Positions 1 through 9,580 of a DNA stretch of 64,000 nucleotides are shown here, one piece after another. Both the position numbers and the translations under genes were made by a program. Below the pieces are notes generated by a model. It did not search any database, was not told where the DNA came from, and saw only the letters and a list, made by a program, of their open reading frames with translations. The stretch is taken from the NCBI RefSeq assembly GCF_007176755.1, contig NZ_BJTV01000006.1, forward strand, positions 248,001 through 312,000. The letters run 5' to 3'. This DNA comes from Streptomyces sp. 1-11 (lineage in GTDB: Bacteria > Actinomycetota > Actinomycetes > Streptomycetales > Streptomycetaceae). The stretch's first letter is position 1; every line of letters starts with the position of its first letter.

Positions 1-1
1 T

Positions 2-775
<774 letters not shown>

Positions 776-794
776 CGGGCAGCCGCCCGGCCCG

Positions 795-1157
795 CTACCG
801 GCCGGTGCCCGCCTGGGCCGTCCGCCGCACTTCCCCGTCGGGGCCGGCGAGCAGCACCGGCGTCGCGTCGCCGCCGAGGTCGGCCACGGCGGCCCGGTCC
901 TGCGGCGCGACCTCCTCGGCCTCGCTCACCACGGCCGCCGCCTCCAGCGACCGCGCGCCCGAGGCGACCGCCATGGCGACGGCGGTCTGCAGGGCGCTCA
1001 GCCGCAGCGAGGGCAGGTCCACCGACCCGGCGGCGTAGGTGCGCCCGGTCTCGTCGCGTACGGCGGCCCCCTCGGGCACACCGTTGCGGGCGCGCACGGA
1101 ACGGGCCAGCGTGACGATCTTGCGGTCCTCGGGGTCAAGCGCGTTGCTGTCGGTCAT
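795..1157 (-). CDS. Cytidine-deaminase-fold protein lacking catalytic motifs
   Basis: A protein of about 120 residues with the length and general pattern of cytidine deaminase: a VRDETGRTYAAGSVDLPSLRLSALQTAVAMAVASG block followed by a hydrophobic strand. Active enzymes have a zinc-binding His-Ala-Glu at the place where this protein reads LSALQ, and a Pro-Cys-x-x-Cys pair about 30 residues later; this protein has neither and contains no cysteine. It therefore cannot bind the catalytic zinc. Similar degenerate proteins sit next to era in other Streptomyces, from memory. The start was taken as ATG (MTDSN) at 1157; a GTG seven codons upstream (1178) is also possible. Function unknown; a structural or RNA-binding role is only a guess. 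Confidence 0.75.
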   Translation of the reverse strand: MTDSNALDPEDRKIVTLARSVRARNGVPEGAAVRDETGRTYAAGSVDLPSLRLSALQTAVAMAVASGARSLEAAAVVSEAEEVAPQDRAAVADLGGDATPVLLAGPDGEVRRTAQAGTGR

Positions 1158-1185
1158 GCCCAGAGCATACGAAGCCACCGCGGGC

Positions 1186-2109
1186 TCACCCCGCCACGGG
1201 GTGCATGGCGTCCCGCCGTCCCTCGGGGGACGCCAGCCACTCCAGCTTCGCCGCGGTGTCCTCCTCGTCCAGCGGGGTGTGCAGCACGATCATCAGGTCG
1301 GGCCGGGCCGGCACCTTCAGCACCGTCGACTCCACGACCAGCAGCCCGGCCAGCGGGTGGGTCAGCTCCTTGCGTACCTGCCCCTGATCCTCGATGTCCC
1401 GCTCGGCCCACAGCGCCACGAACTCGGGGCTGCGCGCCGACGCCTCGGCGAGCACCGCCTGGAACCCCTCGTCGTCCGGCCGGGCCGCGCAGGCGGCCCG
1501 GAACTGGGCCACGACCGTGCGCGCGTTGCGCTCCCAGCTCCTGCTGCGCGACCGGTACAGCGGATCGACGAAGAAGTCGACGAGGCAGTTCTGGGTGGTG
1601 TCCGGCCGCATGCCGAGGACGAGCGCCGCCGCGTCGTTGTACATCACGCAGTTGTAGTACGAGTCCATGATGTGCGCCGGGTAGGGCATCCAGGTGTCGA
1701 TCAGCCGGCGCAGCCCCTCGCACATGTCCCGCTTCTCCGGCGCCACTTGGGGTGCCGGCGGGTTCATCCCGGCCAGCAGGTACAGGTGCCGGCGTTCGGC
1801 GTCGCTGAGCCGCAGCACCCGCGCCACGGCGTCGAGGACCTGCGGCGAGACGGAGATGTCCCGCCCCTGTTCGAGCCACTGGTACCAGGACGCGCCCACC
1901 CCGGCCAGCACGGCGACCTCCTCCCGGCGCAGTCCGGGCGTCCGGCGCCGGCCGCCGCCGCCCGGCAGTCCGGCCTCCTCGGGGCTCACCCGGGCCCGCC
2001 GGCTCATCAGGAACTCCCGCAGCTCGTCCCGCCGTTGACTGCGTGTCGCCTCCGCAGCGGTCACGTACCGCTCCTCCCCCGTGGTGTCTGGTGGTGCCAC
2101 CACCACCAT
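1186..2109 (-). CDS. XRE/MmyB-family transcriptional regulator
   Basis: A 307-residue regulator. Residues about 20-90 form a helix-turn-helix of the HTH_31 type (LRREEVAVLAGVGASWYQWLEQGRD, then VLDAVARVLRLSD). The rest is a MmyB-like ligand-binding domain starting at YLLAGMNPP and ending at VLHTPLDEEDTAAKLEWLASPEGR. In this family the second domain is thought to bind a small hydrophobic ligand. ATG at 2109 was chosen because a GGGGAG ribosome-binding site precedes it by 9 nt. The gene is divergent from the exporter gene at 2156 with only 46 bp between, so it probably controls that exporter and itself. Confidence 0.9.
   Translation of the reverse strand: MVVVAPPDTTGEERYVTAAEATRSQRRDELREFLMSRRARVSPEEAGLPGGGGRRRTPGLRREEVAVLAGVGASWYQWLEQGRDISVSPQVLDAVARVLRLSDAERRHLYLLAGMNPPAPQVAPEKRDMCEGLRRLIDTWMPYPAHIMDSYYNCVMYNDAAALVLGMRPDTTQNCLVDFFVDPLYRSRSRSWERNARTVVAQFRAACAARPDDEGFQAVLAEASARSPEFVALWAERDIEDQGQVRKELTHPLAGLLVVESTVLKVPARPDLMIVLHTPLDEEDTAAKLEWLASPEGRRDAMHPVAG
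2090..2104. promoter_or_regulatory. Inverted repeat GGTGGTG-C-CACCACC at regulator start
   Basis: A perfect 7-bp inverted repeat with a single central base, lying in the first codons of the MmyB-type regulator and about 55 bp upstream of the divergent exporter start. It is well placed to be an operator for both genes, but GC-rich palindromes of this size also arise by chance in coding DNA. Low confidence. Confidence 0.25.
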
Positions 2110-2155
2110 AAGTTCCGACTCCCCACGCGTATTCCGCTCGCCACAAGCTCTGTCC

Positions 2156-3598
2156 ATGGCGTTCGACACCACCACTCAGACCACCACCCCGGCCCCCGCC
2201 CCGGCCCCGGCCCCCGGCGAGCCGCTCGGCACGCCCCGGCTGTCGACGCGGGACAAGCTGGTCCTCTTCGTGCTGTGCGCGGCCCAGTTCATGGTCGCGC
2301 TGGACTTCTCCGTGCTGAACGTGGCCCTGCCGGAGCTGGGCGCGGACCTCGGGCTGAGCCGCTCCGCGCTGCAGTGGGCGGTCACCGCGTTCGCGCTGCC
2401 CTCCGGCGGCTTCCTGCTGCTGTTCGGCCGCGTCGGCGACCTGTACGGCCGCCGGAAGCTGTTCATCGCCGGCCTGGCCCTGTTCGGCGCGGCCTCCCTG
2501 CTGGCGACCCTGGCCTGGGACCCGGTGTCCTTCCTCACCGGGCGGGCGCTGCAGGGCCTCGGCGCGGCGGCGATCGTGCCCACGGGCATGTCCTTGCTCA
2601 CCACCACCTTCCCGGAGGGCCCGGCCCGCGACCGCGCCCTCGGCATCTCCGGCACGCTGCTGTCGCTGGGCTTCACGGTCGGCATGGTGGCGGGCGGCGT
2701 CCTGACCGACGCGCTGGGCTGGCGCTCCACCATGGCCCTGCTCACCGTGTTCGCGCTGACCGTGCTGCCGCTGGCGCCGGGTCTGCTGCCCGAGTCACGC
2801 ACCCCGGACCGCCCGCGTCTCGACGTGCCCGGCGCGGTCACCGTCACCGCCGGCCTGCTGTCGCTGATCTACGCCCTGTCCACGGCCGCCGACCGCGGCT
2901 TCGGCCGCGCCGACGTCATCGCCGCGCTGGTCGCCGGCCTGCTCCTGCTGGCCGTGTTCACGGCGGTGGAGTCCCGCTCGGCCTCCCCGCTGGTCTCCCT
3001 GCCCATGCTGCGCCGCCGCACGGTGGCGTGGGGCAACGTGGGCGGTCTGGTCACCTTCTCGATGATGTCGACGGTGGTCCTCGTGCTGACCCTGTACCTG
3101 CAGGAGACGCTGCGTCTGTCGGCCTTCGAGACGGGCCTGGTCTTCGGCTTCCAGGGCGCGCTGTCGGCCGTCGCCGGCACCCTGGCCCCCCGGGTCATCG
3201 GCCGCTTCGGCGCCCGCCGCACGCTGGTCGGCTCGCTGGCCGGGCAGGGCGCGCTGGTCGCCGCCCTGCTGCCGCTGAACGCCCACACCTGGTCGGTGTG
3301 GCCGGCCGCCGCGGCCGTGTCCCTGGCGAGCATGTGCCACCTGGGCGCGATCATCTCCTACGGCCTCACGGTCACCTCGGGCGTCCCGGACGGGGAACAG
3401 GGGCTGGCCACCGGCCTGGTGACCTCCACCCAGCAGGTGGGCATCACCGTCGGCATCCCCCTGCTGGGCGTGCTGGCCACCACCTCCGGCGACCTGCTGT
3501 CCGGCGTCCACACGGTGCTCGCGCTGGACGCGGCGATCGTGCTGAGCGCCGCCGTCCTCGTCGGACTCGGCCTGCGCCGGGGTCAGTCCAGGGTCTGA
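2156..3598 (+). CDS. MFS drug exporter, DHA2 (14-TMS) family
   Basis: A 480-residue major facilitator with a proline/alanine-rich N-terminal tail (PAPAPAPAP) and about 14 hydrophobic segments. The first helix carries LDFSVLNVALPEL, typical of DHA2 drug:H+ antiporters. Motif A appears as GRVGDLYGRRK and the motif C region as GFTVGMVAGGVLTD. The likely role is proton-driven export of a hydrophobic compound, controlled by the divergent MmyB-type regulator. ATG at 2156 was preferred over upstream in-frame GTGs because it removes a non-conserved basic extension; no strong ribosome-binding site is visible. The last 16 bp overlap the convergent LD-carboxypeptidase gene. Confidence 0.92.
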   Translation: MAFDTTTQTTTPAPAPAPAPGEPLGTPRLSTRDKLVLFVLCAAQFMVALDFSVLNVALPELGADLGLSRSALQWAVTAFALPSGGFLLLFGRVGDLYGRRKLFIAGLALFGAASLLATLAWDPVSFLTGRALQGLGAAAIVPTGMSLLTTTFPEGPARDRALGISGTLLSLGFTVGMVAGGVLTDALGWRSTMALLTVFALTVLPLAPGLLPESRTPDRPRLDVPGAVTVTAGLLSLIYALSTAADRGFGRADVIAALVAGLLLLAVFTAVESRSASPLVSLPMLRRRTVAWGNVGGLVTFSMMSTVVLVLTLYLQETLRLSAFETGLVFGFQGALSAVAGTLAPRVIGRFGARRTLVGSLAGQGALVAALLPLNAHTWSVWPAAAAVSLASMCHLGAIISYGLTVTSGVPDGEQGLATGLVTSTQQVGITVGIPLLGVLATTSGDLLSGVHTVLALDAAIVLSAAVLVGLGLRRGQSRV

Positions 3599-4602
3599 AC
3601 GATCTCGCTCCGCGCGGCCGTGTGCACCACACGGCCGCGCGCGCCGTTCACCAGCGCCAGGTAGGGCGGCACGTGCCCGCACTCGACGTCGGCGACGATC
3701 GGCACCCCGAGCGGGCCGAGGGCGTCGAGGACCGCCTCGGTCTGACTGAGGGTGGGGGCGTCGGGGGCCTTGGTGCGGCCGACGAGGACGGCGGCGGCAC
3801 GGTCGAAGAACCCGGCGAGCCGCATGCCGTGCAGGTTGCGGCAGATGGTGAAGGCGTTGTCCTCGCACGCCTCGACGTAGACGAGCAGATCGTCGCCCTC
3901 CGCGAAGGCCCGCGTGTCCAGCAGGCGCGTGCCCGCGACGTTGACCAGGGTCTCGATGCAGCCGCCGATCAGCCGGCCCTCGACGTCCACGTCGCCGGTG
4001 CCGTCCAGCCTGGTCCAGCCGCCGGCCGTGTCCAGGGTGAGGTCGCGGACCTCCGGGTGGAGCGCGTAGTCGTCCCAGCCGGTGCTGCGGTGGCGGCCGG
4101 GCGGGGTCTGCGCGAGCGGCTCGCCCGGCGCGGCGGTCATGACGTCCAGCCAGGACAGCAGGCCCTCGGGCGTCCGGTACGGGGTGTCCATGAGGTTGTT
4201 GCCGTGCACGGTGGCGACGCCGGTGAGCAGGGTCAGCGGGGTGATGATCGTGGAGATGTCCGACCAGCCGGCGACCCAGGTCGGCTCGGCCCGCCCGATG
4301 GCCTCGAAGTCGAGCAGGTGCAGCAGGTCGACGGCGGTCTCACCGCCCCACGGGGGCACCACGGCCCGGATCGTGGGGTCGGTCAGCATCCCGGTCAGCT
4401 CGGCGGCGCGTTCGGCGGCCGGGGCGCTGATGTGGGTCGAGCCGTCCATGCACCGGCCGACGACGACCTCGTACCCGCGCGCCTGAAGGTCGCGTACCGC
4501 CACGTCGAGCCGGCCGCGCAGCCGCTCGGGCACCCCGCTGGACGGAGAGGTCACACCGATACGGTCACCGGGGCGCAGCGGGCGCGGGTATCGAACGTCC
4601 AT
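3583..4602 (-). CDS. LD-carboxypeptidase / MccF-like protein (peptidase family S66)
   Basis: A 339-residue S66 family serine peptidase. It has the family opening PRPLRPGDRIGVTSPSS, the nucleophile region VAGWSDIS with Ser in the GWSD motif, a glutamate in VEACED and a C-terminal His in VECGHVPPYLALVNG. These agree with the Ser-Glu-His triad of LdcA and MccF. LdcA trims tetrapeptides in peptidoglycan recycling, whereas MccF cleaves microcin-like aminoacyl nucleotides; the MccF-like spacing (WGGETAVDLLHLLDF) makes an immunity or detoxification role equally possible. The start ATG at 4602 begins MDVRYPRPLRPGDRIG. Confidence 0.88.
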   Translation of the reverse strand: MDVRYPRPLRPGDRIGVTSPSSGVPERLRGRLDVAVRDLQARGYEVVVGRCMDGSTHISAPAAERAAELTGMLTDPTIRAVVPPWGGETAVDLLHLLDFEAIGRAEPTWVAGWSDISTIITPLTLLTGVATVHGNNLMDTPYRTPEGLLSWLDVMTAAPGEPLAQTPPGRHRSTGWDDYALHPEVRDLTLDTAGGWTRLDGTGDVDVEGRLIGGCIETLVNVAGTRLLDTRAFAEGDDLLVYVEACEDNAFTICRNLHGMRLAGFFDRAAAVLVGRTKAPDAPTLSQTEAVLDALGPLGVPIVADVECGHVPPYLALVNGARGRVVHTAARSEIVQTLD

Positions 4603-4644
4603 GCGCCGGATTCTGGCACGGCCCCCGCCGGCACCGACACGCAA

Positions 4645-5004
4645 TTACGGCCGGTCCAGCCGCAGCCGCTCCGCCCTCGGCAGCCCGGCGACGACGAGGT
4701 CGTAGGAGTCCTCGACCATCTCCCGGACCTGCCGGTCCGGGAGGCCGGCGTCGACGGTCACGGTGTTCCAGTGGCGCTTGTTCATGTGCCGGCCGGGGAC
4801 GATCAGGCCCTCGTGCTCCGCCCGCAGCCGCACCGCGTCCTCCGGGGCGCACTTGAGGTTCACCGTCAGGGGCCGCGCGCCCAGGTTCGTCAGGGCGAAC
4901 ATCTTGCCGAGGACCTTGAAGACGGAGGTCTCCGGGTTGAAGGGGAAGTCCTCCACGACCGCGTCGAAGGACAGGCAGAAGGCGCGCAGCTCCTTCGGGG
5001 TCAC
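4645..5004 (-). CDS. MmcQ/YjbR family protein
   Basis: A 119-residue member of the MmcQ/YjbR (CyaY-like fold) family. Visible family traits are the opening LRAFCLSFDAVVEDFPFNPETSVFKV, the strand MFALTNL, and HMNKRHWNTVTV near the middle, which matches the usual NKRHW motif. Members are suggested to bind DNA, but no biochemical role is established. Its GTG start overlaps the stop of the CorC-like gene (5001-5004), so it is the downstream gene of that operon. Confidence 0.85.
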   Translation of the reverse strand: MTPKELRAFCLSFDAVVEDFPFNPETSVFKVLGKMFALTNLGARPLTVNLKCAPEDAVRLRAEHEGLIVPGRHMNKRHWNTVTVDAGLPDRQVREMVEDSYDLVVAGLPRAERLRLDRP

Positions 5005-6299
5005 TCGGGCGTCTCCTCCTCGGCGGGCTTGCCGGCCGGCTCCACCAGCACCGTCACGATCTTGTTCCGGCGTCCGGCCGCCGCTTCGGCGGTCAGCCGC
5101 AGCCTGCGCTCGTCGGGCAGTTCGACCACGGCGGACGCGCCGGCGATGGGGACCCGGCCGAGCGCCTTGGCGAGCAGCCCGCCGACGGTCTCCACGTCCT
5201 CGTCGTCGTACTCCTCCAGGCCGTACAGCTCGCCGAGGTCGGTGATGTCCAGGCGCGCGGTGACGCGGTGGCGGTCGTCGCCGAGGTCCTCCACGGGCGG
5301 GATCTCCCGGTCGTACTCGTCGGTGATCTCGCCGACGATCTCCTCCAGGATGTCCTCGATGGTGACGATCCCGGCGGTGCCGCCGTACTCGTCGATGACC
5401 ACGGCGACGTGGTTGCGCTCCTTCTGCATCTCGCGCAGCAGGTCGCCCGCGTTCTTGGTGTCGGGGACGAAGACGGCCGGGCGCATCGCGGTGGACACCA
5501 GGTCGTTCTCGGCATCGCGGCTGATGTGCGTCTTGCGGACCAGGTCCTTCAGGTACACGATGCCGACGATGTCGTCCTCGCTCTCGCCGGTGACCGGGAT
5601 GCGCGAGAAGCCGGAGCGCAGGGCGAGGGTGAGCGCCTGCCGGATGGTCTTGTAGCGCTCGATGACCACCAGGTCGGTGCGCGGCACCATCACCTCGCGC
5701 ACCAGGGTGTCGCCGAGTTCGAAGACCGAGTGCACCATGCGGCGCTCGTCGTCCTCGATCAGCGACTCCTGCTCGGCGAGGTCCACCATCGCGCGCAGCT
5801 CCGCCTCGGAGGCGAAGGGGCCGCGGCGGAAGCCCTTGCCGGGGGTGAGCGCGTTGCCGATGAGGATCAGCAGCGACGGGACGGGGCCCATGACGCGGGC
5901 CAGCGGCAGCAGCACGTAGGCGGCCGCCGTCGCGGTGTTCAGCGGGTGCTGGCGGCCGATGGTGCGCGGGGAGACGCCGACGGCGACGTACGACACCAGC
6001 ACCATGACGCCGATGGCGATCAGCAGGGCCTGCCAGGTGGCGGTGAACTCCTGCAGGCAGGCGTAGGTCACCAGGGCCGCGGCCGCCATCTCGCAGGCGA
6101 CGCGGACCAGCAGGGCCACGTTCAGGTAGCGGGTGGGGTCGGCGGCGACCTGGGCCAGCCGGGCGCTGCCGCGCCGGCCGGACTTCACGGCCTCCTCGGC
6201 CCGGAAGCTGGAGACGCGCGCGATGCCCGCCTCGGCGCAGGCGGCCAGCCAGGCGACGACGACCAGCGCGATCGCGCCGGTCACGATCTGCGGATTCAT
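5001..6299 (-). CDS. CNNM/CorC-type membrane protein with two CBS domains (hemolysin C family)
   Basis: A 432-residue protein. Residues 1-150 are a DUF21/CNNM transmembrane domain of about four helices, beginning with an uncleaved hydrophobic segment. Two CBS domains follow (from about MVPRTDLVVIERYKTI and AVFVPDTKNAGDLLREMQKERNHVAVVIDEYGG), with the acidic linker IEDILEEIVGEITDEYD. The C-terminal CorC_HlyC domain includes the motif VETVGGLLAKALGRVP. CNNM proteins are linked to Mg2+/Co2+ export, and the older name hemolysin is misleading. It follows phoH and ybeY closely on the same strand, a common actinobacterial arrangement, which suggests a shared transcript. Confidence 0.92.
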   Translation of the reverse strand: MNPQIVTGAIALVVVAWLAACAEAGIARVSSFRAEEAVKSGRRGSARLAQVAADPTRYLNVALLVRVACEMAAAALVTYACLQEFTATWQALLIAIGVMVLVSYVAVGVSPRTIGRQHPLNTATAAAYVLLPLARVMGPVPSLLILIGNALTPGKGFRRGPFASEAELRAMVDLAEQESLIEDDERRMVHSVFELGDTLVREVMVPRTDLVVIERYKTIRQALTLALRSGFSRIPVTGESEDDIVGIVYLKDLVRKTHISRDAENDLVSTAMRPAVFVPDTKNAGDLLREMQKERNHVAVVIDEYGGTAGIVTIEDILEEIVGEITDEYDREIPPVEDLGDDRHRVTARLDITDLGELYGLEEYDDEDVETVGGLLAKALGRVPIAGASAVVELPDERRLRLTAEAAAGRRNKIVTVLVEPAGKPAEEETPE

Positions 6300-6315
6300 G
6301 CGTTGACCGGCCCGC

Positions 6316-6813
6316 CTACGAGACGGTCGGCGCCGGGGACGGCCCGGTCAGACCCCGCTCGGACCGCCACCCGTCGACGATGGCGGCCTGCAGCCCGAAC
6401 ATCTCGGCCTTCTCGTCGGGTTCCTCGTGGTCGTACCCGAGCAGGTGCAGCACGCCGTGGACGGTGAGCAACTGCAGCTCCTCGTCCATGGAGTGCCGCG
6501 TCGGCGCTTCCTCGCCCTGCTTCTTGGCGACCTCCGGGCACAGCACGATGTCGCCGAGCAGCCCCTGCGGCGGCTCGTCGTCGTCCTTCGACGGCGGCCG
6601 CAGCTCGTCCATCGGGAACGACATGACATCGGTGGGCCCGGGCAGGTCCATCCACTGGATGTGCAGCTGCTCCATGGCGTCGGCGTCCACGACGATCACC
6701 GAGAGCTCGGAGAGCGGGTGGATGCGCATCCGTGCGAGGGCGTAGCGGGCGATGTCGAGGATCGCCTGCTCGTCGACCTCGGTTCCGGACTCGTTGTTGA
6801 CGTCGATCGACAT
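6316..6813 (-). CDS. ybeY: Endoribonuclease YbeY (16S rRNA 3' maturation)
   Basis: A 165-residue UPF0054 metalloprotein with the zinc motif [11 protein letters not shown] (HxxxHxxxxxH) near residue 125, and the upstream family sequence [16 protein letters not shown]. YbeY is a single-strand endoribonuclease that acts in 16S rRNA processing and ribosome quality control. It lies 12 nt downstream of phoH and 16 nt upstream of the CorC-like gene, the usual phoH-ybeY-corC order. Confidence 0.95.
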   Translation of the reverse strand: MSIDVNNESGTEVDEQAILDIARYALARMRIHPLSELSVIVVDADAMEQLHIQWMDLPGPTDVMSFPMDELRPPSKDDDEPPQGLLGDIVLCPEVAKKQGEEAPTRHSMDEELQLLTVHGVLHLLGYDHEEPDEKAEMFGLQAAIVDGWRSERGLTGPSPAPTVS

Positions 6814-6825
6814 GGGCGTGCTGGT

Positions 6826-7905
6826 CTACTTCCCCTTGGGACCCTTGGCGCCGGTCCTGCCACGGCCGCCCTGGTGGGTGCCGTTCTCGGTGCCGTGCTT
6901 GCTGTCGTACATCTCGTACGCGTCGACGATACGGCCCACCAGCTTGTGCCGGACGACATCCTGGGACGACAGCCGGGAGAAGTGGACGTCCTCGACGCCC
7001 TCCAGGATCTCCTGCACCTGCCGCAGACCGCTCTTGGTCCCGTTCGGCAGGTCGACCTGGGTGACGTCACCGGTGATCACGATCTTCGAGTCGAAGCCGA
7101 GCCGGGTGAGGAACATCTTCATCTGCTCGGGCGAGGTGTTCTGGGCCTCGTCCAGGATGATGAAGGCGTCGTTGAGCGTACGGCCGCGCATGTACGCCAG
7201 CGGAGCCACCTCGATGGTCCCGGCGGCCATCAGGCGCGGGATCGAGTCCGGGTCGAGCATGTCGTGCAGCGCGTCGTACAGCGGGCGCAGGTAGGGGTCG
7301 ATCTTCTCGTACAGCGTGCCGGGCAGGAAGCCGAGCCGCTCGCCCGCCTCCACCGCCGGGCGGGTCAGGATGATCCGGTTGACCTGCTTGGACTGCAGGG
7401 CCTGGACCGCCTTGGCCATGGCCAGGTAGGTCTTGCCGGTACCGGCGGGGCCGATGCCGAAGACGATCGTGTGCTTGTCGATCGCGTCGACGTACCGCTT
7501 CTGGTTGAGCGTCTTGGGCCGGATCGTGCGGCCCCGCGAGGACAGGATGTTCTGCGTCAGCACCTCGGCCGGGGTCTCCGGGCCGTCGCTCGTCCCGTTC
7601 TCGCTCGCCTTGAGCATGGCGATCGAGCGTTCCACTGCGTCCTCCGTCATCGGCTGCCCGGTGCGGAGCACCAGCATCATCTCGTCGAACACGCGTGAGA
7701 TCAGGGCGACGTCCGCGGGATCGCCGACCGCGCTGATCTCATTGCCCCGGACGTGTATGTCGGCCGCCGGGAAGGCCTTCTCGATCACGCGCAGGAGGGA
7801 GTCGCCGGAGCCCAGCACGGTCACCATGGGGTGCTGGGCGGGGACGGTGAGCTGCGCTCTCGCCTGCTCCCGCGCGGGGATGTGAGCATGGGGTGTCTGA
7901 GTCAT
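6826..7905 (-). CDS. phoH: PhoH-like ATPase
   Basis: A 359-residue PhoH family P-loop ATPase. Walker A is GPAGTGKTYLA (about residue 148) and Walker B is FIILDEAQNTSP. The N-terminal region, with GNEISAVGDPADVALISRVFDEM, resembles a KH-like nucleic-acid binding domain. The C-terminus is basic and Gly-rich (HQGGRGRTGAKGPKGK). The function is unsettled, and association with YbeY suggests RNA metabolism. It is the first gene of the phoH-ybeY-corC-yjbR unit. Confidence 0.94.
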   Translation of the reverse strand: MTQTPHAHIPAREQARAQLTVPAQHPMVTVLGSGDSLLRVIEKAFPAADIHVRGNEISAVGDPADVALISRVFDEMMLVLRTGQPMTEDAVERSIAMLKASENGTSDGPETPAEVLTQNILSSRGRTIRPKTLNQKRYVDAIDKHTIVFGIGPAGTGKTYLAMAKAVQALQSKQVNRIILTRPAVEAGERLGFLPGTLYEKIDPYLRPLYDALHDMLDPDSIPRLMAAGTIEVAPLAYMRGRTLNDAFIILDEAQNTSPEQMKMFLTRLGFDSKIVITGDVTQVDLPNGTKSGLRQVQEILEGVEDVHFSRLSSQDVVRHKLVGRIVDAYEMYDSKHGTENGTHQGGRGRTGAKGPKGK

Positions 7906-8177
7906 GGGCCGGCGCTTAAGGCCTGCGGTTCCTCCTCGTCACGGCCGCGTAGCTGAGGGCGGCCTCGCACTGTCAAGAGTACGACGGGCCACCGACAACG
8001 CCGTAGGGCTTTTCCATGAGCGGGCGGCGCCTTCGGCGGGCCCGGAGCGGAAGCGGATCCGCGGCGGCGGGGCGGCGGATCCGCGGCGGCCGGACGTCCT
8101 CGCGGCCGCGCCGCCCGCACGAGCCCGCGCCGACCGCGGTCAGACCGGGGCGGGGTGTGGGCCGTAGTCCCGCGCCG
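7906..8177. other. Intergenic stretch upstream of phoH
   Basis: About 270 bp with no credible gene. It should hold the phoH promoter and any terminator of the kinase gene's neighbours. The only structure seen is a short direct repeat of a GGATCCGCGGCGG element around 8053 and 8078, each copy containing the palindrome GCGGATCCGC. Confidence 0.4.
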
Positions 8178-9320
8178 TCACGCCGAACGGCCGAACCCGA
8201 TCGTCGGCACCGCCCGTCGCAGCGGCCAGGGCCGGTCCAGTTCCTCGGGCACCAGCCCCTCCAGGAAGCCGTAGCGGCGCAGCGCCTCCGGGTCCTGGCC
8301 CGGCACCGACTGGACGCGGCGCCACCAGGCCCCGATCTCGGACCACCCGGGCGCCGACAGCGAGCCCCCGAACTCCTGCACGGACAGCGCCGCGGTGAGC
8401 CCGGCGAGCGCGAGCCGGTCGGCGAGCGGCCAGCCCGCCAGGGTCCCCGTGACGAACCCGGCCACAAACACGTCCCCGGCCCCGGTGGGGTCGAGCGCCT
8501 CCACGGCGATCGCCGGCACCTCCGCCGACTCCCCCGTGCGGCGGTCCACGGCGTACGCCCCGTCCGAGCCGAGGGTGACGACGGCCACGGGGACGTACTC
8601 GGTCAGCGCGTGCGCGGCCGCGCGCGGGCAGTCGGCCCCGGTGTACCGCATCGCCTCCGCCGCGTTGGGCAGGAACGCCTCGCAGTGCCCGAGATCGGGG
8701 AGCCCGGCCAGGTCCCAGGCCCCGGTCTCGTCCCAGCCGACGTCGGCGAAGATCCGGGTGCCCGCGCGGGCGGCCTCCGCGATCCAGGGGGAGCGCTTGC
8801 CCGGGGCCAGCGAGGCGACGGCGGCCCGCGCGCGCGGCGGGAAGTCCGGGGCGGGTTCCTCGGGGGGCGGTTCGTGGCCGTGGGAGACCATCGTCCGCTC
8901 GCCCTCGTACGCCATGGAGACGGTGACCGGCGAGTGCCAGCCGGGCACGCTGCGGGAGGGCGCGAGGTCGATGCCCTCGCCCCGGGCGAGGGCATCCCAG
9001 CAGTACTCGCCGTAGTGGTCGTCGCCGAACGCGGCGGCCAGCGAGGTCCGCAGGCCGAGCCGGGCGAGCGCGGTGGCCATGTTGGCGACCCCGCCGGGAC
9101 TGGAGCCCATCCCCCGGGCCCAGGACTCGGTGCCGCGCACGGGCGCCGAGTCCAGGCCGGTGAAGACGATGTCGAGGAAGACGGTGCCCGTGAGGTACAC
9201 GTCCCAGGGCGGGTCGCCGGGTGCACGGAGCGCGGCGAGCGGGTCGACCTGGGCCTGGCAGCGCGCTGCCTGTGTGAGGTGTTCGGGTTCCTCTCCGGCG
9301 ATCGTGCTGGACGGAGTCAC
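8178..9320 (-). CDS. PfkB-family carbohydrate kinase
   Basis: A 380-residue ribokinase-family sugar or nucleoside kinase. It has the N-terminal signature GGVANMATALARLG with TGTVFLDIVFTG before it, and the C-terminal PfkB signature DPTGAGDVFVAGF, with the catalytic Asp in GAGD. The substrate cannot be read from the sequence. GTG at 9320 was chosen because it has a GGGAG ribosome-binding site 7 nt upstream; a longer reading frame to 9386 is open but lacks one. The KdgD-like gene lies upstream on the same strand but about 260 bp away, so a joint role in sugar-acid breakdown is only suggestive. Confidence 0.88.
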   Translation of the reverse strand: MTPSSTIAGEEPEHLTQAARCQAQVDPLAALRAPGDPPWDVYLTGTVFLDIVFTGLDSAPVRGTESWARGMGSSPGGVANMATALARLGLRTSLAAAFGDDHYGEYCWDALARGEGIDLAPSRSVPGWHSPVTVSMAYEGERTMVSHGHEPPPEEPAPDFPPRARAAVASLAPGKRSPWIAEAARAGTRIFADVGWDETGAWDLAGLPDLGHCEAFLPNAAEAMRYTGADCPRAAAHALTEYVPVAVVTLGSDGAYAVDRRTGESAEVPAIAVEALDPTGAGDVFVAGFVTGTLAGWPLADRLALAGLTAALSVQEFGGSLSAPGWSEIGAWWRRVQSVPGQDPEALRRYGFLEGLVPEELDRPWPLRRAVPTIGFGRSA

Positions 9321-9580
9321 GGTGCGCTCCCTGAGCTGGTGCGGATCTGGCCAGTGTGCACCACTTCCCGCCAGGGCCACGGCCACTCCGTACCGGCTGC
9401 GGCGTCAGCGCCGGCGCCTCACCGGCGGGGCCCGCCGGCGTCCACGGCGCCCCTCGTGCGGCTCTCACCCGCGGGGGCGTCCAGCGCGAGGCGGGCGTTC
9501 ACATAGATGGCCGGGCGCCCAGTGGCCGGGCGACCGGCCGGTTCCGGGGCAGTCGGCGTCGGCGTGCATCCCGCCGGGGG

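Noticed and set aside
1039..5655. A very long open frame on the plus strand (1538 codons) antisense to the regulator, exporter-region and CorC genes
   Set aside because: It is a shadow of the real genes caused by GC bias; its sequence is Arg/Pro/His-rich without any domain.
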